From Oxytricha trifallax (taxonomy: Eukaryota; Ciliophora; Spirotrichea; Sporadotrichida; Oxytrichidae), in contig ARYC01000410.1 of the NCBI GenBank assembly GCA_000711775.1, forward strand, positions 1 through 64,000: a DNA stretch of 64,000 nucleotides. The letters run 5' to 3'. The notes beneath the pieces were generated by a model. It did no database searches and was not told the origin of the DNA. It saw only the letters and a program-made list of their open reading frames with translations. Positions 11,292 through 22,133 of the stretch are shown here, piece after piece. Each line of letters starts with the position of its first letter. Position 1 is the stretch's first letter. Position numbers and translations under genes: made by a program.

Positions 11292-14200
11292 TCATAATGA
11301 AAAACCTTTTTGAATTATAACTAAGGTATTCTTTATCAAGAAGGCCAATTTTATATTGATCGCTTGAATTAAATCTACAAAGTATACTTAGTATTATAGC
11401 AGTTTATTTGTATTCAAGAATTATTTGGCATAGTGAAGTTTACCTTCAACACTGTGTTTGAACAATTAAATTATATCATTAAGTGTGGATGCTACATTTT
11501 CTACATTTATCAACTTTATATGGTTCCTTAATTACCATACTATACTATACTATACTATTTAGATTACAGTTTATTGCTAAGCTAATATATCAAAGTGTAG
11601 CAAATTTTTGGGTTAATTAAGAAATAAATCCTTGACAATGTCTGGGTCTCCTCCGTAATCAATCAAGTCACTACCACAAATAATAAAGTTATTTTAGTTA
11701 GAGTTATCATCAGCGCCAGAGTTAACTATTTCACTGTCTTCATTTCAATGCAAAAGTTAGTAGAAAATTCAAAATCTACAACTTCTTAACCGATTTCATA
11801 CTCTGGATATATATGAAGGTTAAATGTTTTTATTTAATCGACCCCATTTGAGTTCTAATAGTTTACTTTAACAGTATAAATTCCCTCATCGCCCACGACT
11901 GGAGCAATAGCGATAACACAATGAGATGAAGTTTATAATGTAGTGATAAATGAGAGAACTGAAGCTTCATTGTTAACAGATATGCTTACTGAGTATCCAC
12001 TACCAGAACATACATTGTGCAATGGAATTGAGTATTCAACAGCTTTCTCAGGAATTGTAGTTATTTGGTCTGTTAAGTCATTTCCATTTAACAATTCCAG
12101 ACTATGAACAGTCTAAATTATCCATAGCTTAAAACGGTAAGTCAAAACAGTCTTAGTATCTTTGCCATGTAAGTCCATAATAACTTTTCAAGTAAAGCGA
12201 TGTGGGGTAAACTATATCATTATGAAAAATTATTAAGTCCACTGAATTGCCTGATCCACTGGTTGCTGAAATTGATTTAGTTGTTATAGTTAGGCAGTCA
12301 TTTGATTAGTCTAAAGTTAGGTCTAATCTAAAGATTGCTCATGCAGCATAGTCTTCATTAACTGAAAAGGAATACATAAAAGGATTAAATATAGCAATTT
12401 CTTAATGATTTAGAAGACATAAAGTAATAAATATATATATACTAAGTGTTTAGAGTGATAGTGATAAAGAGGAATGACCATCCAGTTTAAATCTATAATT
12501 CCAAAAATAAAGCTTTCAATTATATTCTTACGATTTAATTTTTGAAAGTGAAAAACTTGCTTTTGATATTTCGAAAAATAGACTTTACTCTTTGAAATTG
12601 AGAATATTTCATAAATGTTTGAAGCATCATCATCTACATTGATAAGTAAATTATCTCCTGCATAAAAAATATGATAATACATTGATGATTTTTTTGTCAA
12701 ATTAGAGTCGAATTTTGTGATATACTTTCTCATTGTATATGACTCAAATAACCATAAAACAAAAACACATTTGTGGCATTAAAGATAACTTAGAATTATG
12801 GATATGTTAATTCAGCTTAGTAACTTTTGAAAGCTTGAAGTTTCATCACTCAGTGCAATTCATATCAAATCAATATACTTTTAATACTTTTAGTAAGACA
12901 CTTGTATTATCTAGCAAAGTAAAAATTGTTGAGCCAACAGCCAATTAAATTATTTATAATATTTGATATGTAAAAGTAGTCATTTTAAGTCTTCTTATCC
13001 AAGACGACTAAGTGGTTCACAAGTCAAATCAATTTTCATAATAGTTTAGGAGTAAATTTATGGTTCAGTTGAGATGAAAGAAGGTTGAGCTATAACATAA
13101 ATTGCGTCATTTATCTCATCCATATATAGCTTACTCGATTGGTCTGTGGTTTAGAAGTGCCATTAAGTTTGAATGAGTATACTAATTTTCTATAAGAATG
13201 CTGTGTTTATTTAGCAGCAAATAGTTAATTTGTTTCAGAAATGATAATCAAGGCATAGATTGAACTTTCTCCTAAATTAATTTTACAAGATTGATAAGCG
13301 CTGTAGTATTCTTTTACATGGGATATAGAATTTGTCCACGAAATATCTCCATAATCGTCATGATTCATAATAAATCCACTCTTGCCATTATCTTATTATT
13401 AACTTTAAGCAAAGTATCCATCTGTATAATATCCACATATAACAACGCTAGAGTCTGATTCTCTTATATCACAGTCATAAATAACAGTATCACTCATTAA
13501 ATGTCCAAGTACTTTAGGATAATTTGTTGATAAATCACATGATTCTGAAATTAATGGTTTTGTTTAGGTAGTGGAAGTAAGTAAATTAATAGTTTATTCT
13601 GAAAGATTACACATATCAATTTATCCCTATATGCAACTTTTAATTTATATCTGTCTCGATCCACTCAAAGGAGTTATAGTTGATGTATTTATAACAATAT
13701 TTGACCCTGAAATAGTTATAAAATTATTTCCTATATTTGATGTAGAATCACCACTTTCCAAAGATATTGAGTTCTCAATTTCTATACCTTACCATTTAGT
13801 AATAGTGGAAGTGTCTATTTCAATAGATTAAGCAGGAGCTAAAGTTATATAATTGGAGTTTTATAACTATACTGAGGATTTCGTGTTTCAGTTGTGCCAT
13901 CACACTCCTCGGATATCATCTTTTTATCTAGCAAAGCATTCATTGAATTCGCTAAAATATTTTCTATAAATTCTCTTGTTACTCTAAACTGTAGATTGAA
14001 ACTTAATTATAAGAAGGCCAGTTTATTGAAGAAGTGATAATATTATCCAAGCTTTCACTTATTAAAGTTACAGACTTTATTAAAGCTGTTAAAGTTGAAA
14101 CTCCTTCAGTGTTACAATCATATTCATTAGCTTCTGCTTAATAGATTGATCTTTTGTTGAATAACACCTAGGAACCTTGTTAGGACAAATGATCGAAAGA

Positions 14201-14960
14201 TTTCACATTATAAGAATAGTAGAAAGAAACATATTAATAAAAATAAACAATTTGCAAGCTGATCTTGCTTATGCTAATCCATCATAAATAATACCAACTG
14301 CTGAAACTTATGCAAGAGAATGTAATTATTTATAGAATTGTCTAATTTTAATATTATTAGACCATTAATATCAATCGCAAGCCAAAAAGCAACAAGTCTG
14401 TTATTTGTTGAATCGTGTAATATATCAATGCTCTGTAGTTTATTGTAAACTAAAGTGTAATATGAGATTAAGTAGTTCCACCAAATGCAATTTTGATAAT
14501 ATTGGCATGGTAGGTGATTGCTGCAATATATAAATAGTAAGGTGAAGTGTTATCAATCACTATTGCAGGATTTAGAGTGTTGAAATAAGTAGGAGCATCA
14601 TATAAATTGAATGATCTCAACCATGAAGTATTAAATGGAGTATCTGAATCTTATTTGCTCACTAATAGTTGACCAGATGAAGAACCAAACCTAATTTAAG
14701 TTGTGATTAAATATTTCACTACAAATATATATAGACTACCAAATAGTATGTTTAAGACTTGAAGAAGTTGCTACTCTTGAAAAAAGGTTGCATCGTAGTT
14801 TATTCCATCATGAATAATCAGAATGAATCCTGATTTTTTATTAAGAATCAACAATCCTAAAGCAGCAATACCAGCAATCACTCATTTAACAATAAAATAC
14901 TCTCTTTTGGGAAGATACCCTGAAGATATCTTTTTAAAGCAGCTTCAACAACTAGGGACA
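11292..14960 (-). pseudogene. Large repeat-rich surface-like protein, right gene of element D (broken frame)
   Basis: The 5' end lies in the right inverted arm. After KRYLQGIFPKESILLLNE a hydrophobic stretch VIAGIAALGLLIL follows in the next frame and could be a signal peptide or anchor. Downstream reads SSSGQLLVSKQDSDTPFNTS, then PYYLYIAAITYHANIIKIAF, suggesting beta-propeller-like repeats. Further on come IEIDTSTITKW and ENSISLESGDSTSNIGNNFI, then VNSGADDNSNQNNFIICGSD near the C-terminus, with a final TGA at 11294-11292. The overall character matches the left gene, so the two are likely paralogues. Several frame changes are present. The identification as an extracellular repeat protein rests on composition and pattern, not on a search. 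Confidence 0.45.
11538..11559. repeat. Short tandem (ACTAT)n
   Basis: About four copies of a 5-bp unit (actat) in tandem within the right gene region of element D. Confidence 0.8.
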
Positions 14961-15203
14961 CTGCGCGAATTGAGATTTAAATTGGAGAAATAATTAAAAT
15001 AAAATATTAAAAGACTCCATTTATATTAATCACAGTTTAAGTTAATAGGTATCTTTAATTACGATGTTTAATATATAAGGCAGTTTAAATATAGAGATAT
15101 AATTTGATCTCAAAGTTTTCGTAATAAGTGCCTCTCATATATTTAAACTATTAGTTTTGGGGTTTTATTTTTCATTTTTCCCATTTTTAATGTATTTTAT
15201 TAA
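14815..15203 (-). repeat. Right inverted arm of element D
   Basis: Inverted partner of 6046-6450. It contains GGGGTTTTATTTTTC just inside the end, i.e. a telomere-type G4T4 block with flanking T4 (about 15154-15168). Confidence 0.75.
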
Positions 15204-15378
15204 TATTGAATGATGATTTAATAGATTTTGTGAGATTAATAGTAATTGCAAATTGTCTCATTCAGAAGCTTATTATAATTGAATAAAAGTATTAGATTTT
15301 CCCAAATCAATTGACTATAAATGCTGAAAATGAGAAAGCAAAAAATATTACTTGTCTGAAATGGCAATTGTAAAATAG

Positions 15379-16199
15379 GGGGGTCTAAGTCGGTACCACT
15401 CAATTTGTAAAATCCAAAGTCGGTACCTTGTGAAAATATTTTTTCACAATAAAGTCAAAATGCTTAGTCAATGCAGGATCATTATTTGACATTATTGACC
15501 TATCTGATCATCCTACCCCATAAAAAGTATGATTTTTTATTAAAATTTACTATTCATCATCTGAATTGCACTCCTTCATGACATCACAATCACATGACAC
15601 TAATATTTTAATAAAATCACATTAATTTATTACAAAATTATTTTTTCAATGGGACAGATATTTGTTATAAGCAGAAGAATAAAATATATATTTTTTAAAA
15701 AAAACTAATTATTCAATTAAGAACGAAAATTATTATTGGATTGAATTAATGATATCTAGCATAAAATCAAATTCGCCCCCCTGATTTGTGTATTTCATAA
15801 TGGCAATTAATCAAGTAAGCAATAATTTGGTGTCCTTAATTTCCAATTTTCGTTCTTAATTGAATAATTAGTTTTTTTTAAAAAATATATATTTTATTCT
15901 TCTGCTTATAACAAATATCTGTCCCATTGAAAAAATAATTTTGTAATAAATTAATGTGATTTTATTAAAATATTAGTGTCATGTGATTGTGATGTCATGA
16001 AGGAGTGCAATTCAGATGATGAATAGTAAATTTTAATAAAAAATCATACTTTTTATGGGGTAGGATGATCAGATAGGTCAATAATGTCAAATAATGATCC
16101 TGCATTGACTAAGCATTTTGACTTTATTGTGAAAAAATATTTTCACAAGGTACCGACTTTGGATTTTACAAATTGAGTGGTACCGACTTAGACCCCCCC
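15379..16199. mobile_element. Foldback element 1 (G-run ends, 8-bp target duplication)
   Basis: Two arms of about 350-400 bp are near-perfect inverted copies and meet at an A+T-rich centre near 15780. The ends read GGGGGTCTAAGTCGG on the left and the complement with seven C on the right. The 8-bp string TAAAATAG flanks both sides (15371-15378, 16200-16207) as a target duplication. No coding capacity is seen, so it is presumably moved by proteins encoded elsewhere. High arm identity indicates recent insertion or arm homogenisation. Confidence 0.85.
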
Positions 16200-16366
16200 T
16201 AAAATAGAGATAATTCCAATGATATGAAAGTTGTCAAATATTTTTTTCAGAAAGGAAATGTTTAATTTCCCCATTTGTTTTATATAAACAAACTTCATTT
16301 ATTAAGAATATAATCTCAAACTTATGACAATTATTTGATTCATAATACTCCCAATATAATAAATAA

Positions 16367-17245
16367 ATGGAAGGTTTCTAAAGCAAAGTACTCGAAATGG
16401 TATATATGATAAGGGACGGAGTTGTAATATTGTTAGTTATTAAGCTCATCAATGATTTTCGTATTGAACAAGACTAAAAGATAGAGCCTGGTCTTCTTAT
16501 CTAAGCTTTCTATGTAGTATAAATTGAAATTAAAAAGGTTTCCTATTCATTCAGAAACTTATCAAGCATTTTCTTAATCGCAAAGGACCAAGTAATTTAT
16601 GGTTATAATATAATCATGGCTCCAATAAAAATTGGAGAGAAGGTAAAACTCGTTATTAAACCAAAAATTTTTTCAATGAAAAATATGATGCTGAAGTGGA
16701 TTTTTTTTTTGTTTTACTTAATTTATCATTCAATTTTAAGTTTAAGATTTACTAAATTTATGGTATTGTTAAAATAGCAAGAGTTAAAATATTAGAGGTT
16801 TATGAGAAAGATTTATCCTAAATGATTAAAGAGATGCCAAACTCAATTTAAAGGAGGATAAATGATAATTACTTAAGATATAATTCATGTTATGTCTTTT
16901 TAGTTTCATATAATTATATAAACTTTCTTTTTATTTTCTGAATTTAATATAGAAATAAATAATTTATGCTCATGACTGAAACGTCCAATTTATGCAAAAC
17001 CTCAAAAAAATAAAAGAAGAAACAAAAGAATCTAATGATTAAAAGATGTAGTTTGTATAAACATAGACAAGTTTAAGGACACTATCGAGTATTGCAGACA
17101 GGCTTTGTACTTTAATGAAAGAGCAGTCAAAGCTCTGTAATTGAGAGCTTAAGTAATAAGTAAAATTTTTGACTTAGATGAGGCATTTAAAAACATATAA
17201 AAAAGTAGTTAAACTGTAAAAATATAATTTTAAATTTCATTATGA
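16367..17245 (+). CDS. FKBP-type peptidyl-prolyl isomerase with TPR region
   Basis: ATG at 16367 opens MEGFQSKVLEMVYMIRDGVV... and the frame stays open past 16700 with TAA/TAG as Gln. SFRNLSSIFLI, KDQVIYGYNIIM and IKIGEKVKLVIKPK match the central FKBP pattern (SR-x-x-F-x-IGKGQVIxGWDIxxxxMKxGEKxxLTIKPEY). YDAEVDFFFVLLNL, in another frame at about 16680, fits the last FKBP strand. Then come VKILEVYEKDLSQMIKEM and a tetratricopeptide-like repeat (TIEYCRQALYFNERAVKALQ, FDLDEAFKNIQKSS) near 17080-17200. A TGA stop is at 17243, but coding-like sequence (SADDQNLGDLFESQRNN) continues to about 17400. The expected role is proline isomerase with chaperone binding through the TPR part. Frame changes in the middle may be introns or short eliminated segments. 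The gene is framed by foldback elements 1 and 2. Confidence 0.65.
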
Positions 17246-17598
17246 ATAATTGGAGATTTCTTAGAATTGGATATATTAGTTTAGTATCTATCCTTGACAA
17301 CAAATTATAAGTGCAGATGATCAGAATCTTGGAGATTTGTTTGAATCTTAGAGAAATAACTTAAAATTAAACTCTTCAATAGGCAATTTAAACAATTTCT
17401 ACTACAAATACTATGCTTTAATAATATTAATATTATTTATTTTAAGAAGATGAAAATAACTATTGCAAATCATAAATTTATTCATTATTATTCTTATATT
17501 TAAAAATGATTTTAAATAGGAAAAGCTAATTTAAAATATAAGTAAATAATCTTAAATTTAACAAATAAATCAAAATTTATAAAAACTATAGTTTTCTT

Positions 17599-18231
17599 GG
17601 GGGGGGCAACACCTGAACCAGTAACTTTTTTTTCATATTTCTACCCTTCTTAAAACCCTGTAAATACATGACTAAGGTCAATTAAGGACCAAAGAATCTT
17701 AATTTATTACTAAAATTTACCCTAGACTACTCCCTCGGGTCGAAAAGATCAAGTTTATTTATAAATTTATCATGTAAATATTCAGTTAATTTAAAGATTT
17801 TTTCAAAATATTTTTTTATTTTTTCTTGATTTTTGATTAATATAAGTTAGATACATTTCAATTCTATCCTTTTGAGGTATGCATAAAATGATAGAGTGGT
17901 ATACCATATCCATAATAAAATTTACCATCCACCATATCATTTTATGCATGCCTCAAAAGGATAGAATTGAAATGTATCTAACTTATATCAATCAAAAATC
18001 AAGAAAAAATAAAAAAATATTTTGAAAAAAATCTTTAAATTAACTGAATATTTACATGATAAATTTATAAATTAACTTGATCTTTTCGACCCGAGGGAGT
18101 AGTCTAGGGTAAATTTTAGTAATGAATTAAGATTCTTTGGTCCTTAATTGACCTTAGTCATGTATTTACAGGGTTTTAAGAAGGGTAGAAATATGAAAAA
18201 AAAGTTACTGGTTCAGGTGTTGCCCCCCCCC
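17599..18231. mobile_element. Foldback element 2 (G-run ends, 8-bp target duplication)
   Basis: Left arm 17599 to about 17920 is an almost exact inverted copy of the right arm ending at 18231. The ends read GGGGGGGGCAACACC, with nine C at the right. GTTTTCTT flanks both sides (17591-17598, 18232-18239), a perfect 8-bp target duplication. There is no internal gene. It has the same design as foldback elements 1 and 5 with different arm sequence. Confidence 0.87.
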
Positions 18232-18239
18232 GTTTTCTT

Positions 18240-19786
18240 TTAAGTTTATCCAAACCTAAATAAATTTTTCAATTCAACTTATATACTTATATTGAGGAAT
18301 ATTTTTTCAATAGCTTGATTCAATGAAAATAAAATATATAAATATTTTCTGCGGGTCTATATAATGAGAAAATGCTAAAACTCTTAAAAAGGAATAATTT
18401 ATCACCTGTTTTAACTAGATCAATCCATAATACTTACATTTATTTCTTGATAAATTTCGATTTAATAATGATTAATAGAGCAAGCGAGGATTTACAATAA
18501 ATCAGAGTTCATTATATGATGCTTAAAAATCAAGTAATTCAGTTTATATTTTCAAATTAAAATTACTATAATTTATATAAATGTAAAACTTGGAAACAGC
18601 TGAATACTATATAATAGTATTTGCTGGAGATATAAATCACTTCTACAAATCTAATTTATAGTTTTCCAAGCATTTTTATATATAGAATTCGTTCAGCAAG
18701 TAAGTGATATTACCAACTAAAATTGAACTAATGGCATTATTATCTATGACAACTAATATGCTGATGAGAGGACATGGATGCCATAACACCACTCTAGCCC
18801 ATAACTCGATGGCATAGAGCAGCCCAGACAACAACAGTTAACAACTTTTTATAATAATATTACTGAGGACTCTATTGTTTAATGGAAATACAAAGTCTTC
18901 AGCTGATTCATTTCTAATATTAGGTTTTGAAGTTAGATTATATCAAGAATAAAACTGACAACAAATCAATTCAATAAGTAAAAATCGCAGACTAAAGTTA
19001 ATTCAGGAATGAAAAAAAGATATGAAAATCATAGATTAGGAGCAATGAAGGAATTTATATAAATGTAACATAAATTCGTATATTAGTTAAATTAAATAGA
19101 TATTTATAGAAAGAGAAAATAATTATTCAATTATATATATTTTAATCTAAATATTTTTTTAAATATTAAGGTCATAATTTTCCTCATTTGACTCCCTATT
19201 CTTTTAATATATATATTTTTTCTTTCATTTGATAGTATTTTGTTAATTAAAGAAACATAATAAATATAAAAGACATTTGAAACTCACTGATATTGCCATC
19301 ATCAATATCTTCAAGTTAACTATTTAAGTTTTTAAAGGGATGTTTTTTCTTAATTTAAAAAGCTATCAAAATCCTAACATTCGTAATAAATTTTGTCAAC
19401 TAATTTCGCTGATTATAGACCTATTAACTGTTGTCATGCTTAATAACAAATTATAAAAGTTTTTATTTAAAATCGTATCTAAACTAAAAGTTATTAATTG
19501 ATTTGGTTTGAAAAAGTATAAAATTTTATTCGGTAATAAATTTAAATTTTTCTCAAGGTATGTAAGCGAATATTATTAGCTAGTTTTTCAAAAATTTACT
19601 ATTCATTTGTGTATAATTTACTATTCTGGAAGAATAGAATAAGCTAGTATATGATTGCATTGAGTGCTTGCTTAAACTGGAACTACAAGTATAAAAAATC
19701 TGTCAGAATTATAACTTATTTTGATTTTGGCAAATAAGATCAAATGTGGATGGAATTTGTTAGAATTTACAAATTCTTTTACATTA
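18240..19786. other. AT-rich stretch with one short coding-like segment
   Basis: A plus-strand segment at about 18735-18910 reads IIIYDNQYADERTWMPQHHS and ends ITEDSIVQWKYKVFS before TGA; IVFAGDINHFYKSN lies just upstream at about 18610. It looks like part of a gene but no family is recognised. The remainder is A/T filler. Confidence 0.35.
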
Positions 19787-20202
19787 TTGTAGGAATACAT
19801 TCGAAATGGGAATATTATAATTAATTAAATAAATATGATTAGAAATTTGTGGCAGTTAAAGTTGGCCAATTTGAACGATCTTGGGCTCATTCGATAGAGA
19901 ATTCAAAATTAGCTGGACTTTATTATTGGCGGTACTATTTTATCTCATCCCTGGAGCGAGATAACTCGACTTTAATTAAACTCATCTAAATTCATTAAAT
20001 TATACCCTCACATTAAACTCAAGTTATCTCGCTCCAGGGATGCGATAAAATAGTACCGCCAATAATAAAGTCCAGCTAATTTTGAATTCTCTATCGAATG
20101 AGCCCAAGATCCGTTCAAATTGGCCAACTTTAACTGCCACAAATTTCTAATCATATTTATTTAATTAATTATAATATTCCCATTTCGAATGTATTCCTAC
20201 AA
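19787..20202. mobile_element. Foldback element 3 (TTGTAGG ends, TA duplication)
   Basis: Inverted arms of about 180 bp start TTGTAGGAATACATTCG and contain AAAGTTGGCCAATTTGAACG and the block AGTTATCTCGCTCCAGGGATG. They are separated by a ~50-bp A+T-rich loop. TA dinucleotides flank both ends (19785-19786, 20203-20204), as for Tc1/mariner-type elements. Arm mismatches are few. There is no internal gene. Confidence 0.75.
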
Positions 20203-20332
20203 TATTTATTTATTTATAATTTCCCAGAAATCTTAGTATTTGCTGATTATTTAGTTAATCAAAAAATTAAAGCCAAAATTACTATTTAAAACGAAATATC
20301 TCATATTGTAGTATTTTTGAGAAAATTTATTC

Positions 20333-20691
20333 ATATTTAATAGTTCAATTTTCTTTCTATGTCCCTCAGAATATGCATGTCGCTTGTCTTTACAATTATG
20401 GTTAACATAGATTCTATCTTGCTATATACCCAATATCTTTAATGATAAATCGTTCTTGTTCATTTAATCATTAACATAGAGCTTGCAACAGGGAATTTTA
20501 AATCATAACTTTATTGTTGCTTAATATCAAAATCCTGGCAAAACAACTTCTAATAGAAGTTGTAGGTACCATTCTCATTATAAATAATTTATTATATTTC
20601 CTAAAGGAACTTATTTTTTAATATGTCATGTCATTTATAGTTTGTTAGTGGCACTATATATTTCACTTTAGACCTTAGAATATTGAAGGAT
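20333..20691 (+). CDS. Possible unknown ORF between foldback elements 3 and 4
   Basis: A TGA-free frame of about 119 codons reads CPSEYACRLSLQLWLTQ and KTTSNRSCRYHSHYK. A frame of this length can arise by chance when only TGA stops translation, so support is weak. No start, family or neighbour link is clear. Confidence 0.2.
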
Positions 20692-20944
20692 TAACTTTTT
20701 GTTAATGTTGGTAAACTTAGTAATAATAAACTATAAAATTTAACATTTAGGACAAACTTAGTTTTTGTTGTTTTTAATTCTTCAAGAGATCGAAATTCTG
20801 ATTAAACCTCAATAAATATATGTTTTGGCTAATGAAAATATTTAAATGTAATAATTATTTACTTATAATTATGCATCTAATGCATTTATTTTTATTTCTC
20901 AATTCTGGTTAATTCAATTTATAAAAAAATAGATAAGGTTACTT

Positions 20945-22126
20945 GTCCAACCAAGAACCCCCTCCCACCCCCTCTCCAAGGCTAACGAGACCCCCCTCCC
21001 ACCATAACTAGATCCCCCCTCCCACCCCAACAATATCCTTATTCATATGAAATTTTTTTTTTGATTCTCGATGTTTAAATCATTTTCCTTCTTGACATCT
21101 TGATCTCATAATATTTTAGAACATAAAATATATCATTTTTTTTATTTTTTTTAACAAACCAATTGCTGGTCTTAAATTATATTTCTTATTTATCAACTTT
21201 CACTACATCCGTCATTTTTTTATGTTTATGCTCCCATAAGAAATTAATTGAAAATATATTTCCATTTGACTGGATAATAATATATTAAAAATTTATGAGC
21301 AACCAAACTTATATAATTATATTTTTCTAAAAAGTTGTAATCACTTTAATAGTCTGTAATCGAAATATGATTTATTTTTATAATTAGTTTTTTCCCAATT
21401 TTCTATAGTTATTACTATTAACAATTTTATAGAAACTAATAGTTATAGAAAAATTGGTATGAAAGAATATTAAATAAAACCTATTTTAATTATTAAAATT
21501 ATATTAATTTTAACAATCTTTAAATAAATCAAGAAGTTATTTATATTAAAAGCAGTCCCTATGTAAACTTATTTAATAATAAATATTTAAAATAGGTTTT
21601 ATTTAATATTCATTCATAACAATTTTTCTATAACTATTAGTTTCTATAAAATTGTTAATAGTAATAACTATAGAAAATTGGGAAAAAACTAATTATAAAA
21701 ATAAATCATATTTCGAATCCAGAATATTAAAGTGATTACAACTTTTTTACAAAATACACTTATATAAGTTTGTTTGCTCATAAATTTTTAATATATTATT
21801 ATCCAGTCAAATGGAAATATATTTTCAATTAATTTCTTATGGGAGCATAAACATAAAAAAATGACGGATGTAGTGAAAGTTGATAAATAAGAAATATAAT
21901 TTAAGACCAGCAATTGGTTTGTTAAAAAAAATAAAAAAAATGATATATTTTATGTTCTAAAATATTATGAGATCAAGATGTCAAGAAGGAAAATGATTTA
22001 AACATCGAGAATCAAAAAAAAAATTTCATATGAATAAGGATATTGTTGGGGTGGGAGGGGGGATCTAGTTATGGTGGGAGGGGGGTCTCGTTTAGGCCTG
22101 GGAGGGGGGGGGTGTCGGTTGGAACA
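20945..22126. mobile_element. Foldback element 4 (C/G-rich ends, 7-bp target duplication)
   Basis: Two arms of about 560 bp are inverted copies around an A+T-rich centre near 21,540. The outer 90 bp are unusually C-rich on the left (blocks such as CCCCCTCCCACCCC and GATCCCCCCTCCCACC) and G-rich on the right. GTTACTT flanks both sides (20938-20944, 22127-22133), giving a 7-bp, possibly imperfect 8-bp, duplication. The outermost few bases of the arms have diverged. There is no coding capacity. An apparent 90-codon frame at 22043 is produced by the G-rich arm. Confidence 0.8.
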
Positions 22127-22133
22127 GTTACTT

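Larger units (their letters stand above)
6046..15203 (-). mobile_element. 9.2-kb inverted-repeat element D carrying two surface-protein-like genes
   Basis: The left arm (6046 to about 6450) and right arm (about 14815-15203) are inverted copies. Both begin TTAATAAAATACATTAAAAA, share the block around AAACTAATAGTTTAAATATA, and extend inward through coding-like sequence (RYLQ-x-IFPKESILLLNE). TA flanks both ends (6044-6045, 15204-15205), compatible with a TA duplication. The right arm carries AAAACCCCAAAAC (read from its end inward), a telomere-like motif that is mutated in the left arm. No transposase was recognised inside. An inverted duplication unrelated to transposition is the alternative. 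Element J (53531-54666) has related ends, which favours a mobile origin. Confidence 0.6.

Noticed and set aside
12410..12733. Standard-code ORF of 107 aa on the minus strand
   Set aside because: It lies within the broken right gene of element D; without clear residue-level support it is not called separately.
13571..13831. Standard-code ORF of 86 aa on the plus strand
   Set aside because: Antisense to the repeat-protein gene of element D, whose own strand reads better (IEIDTSTITKW, ENSISLESGDS).
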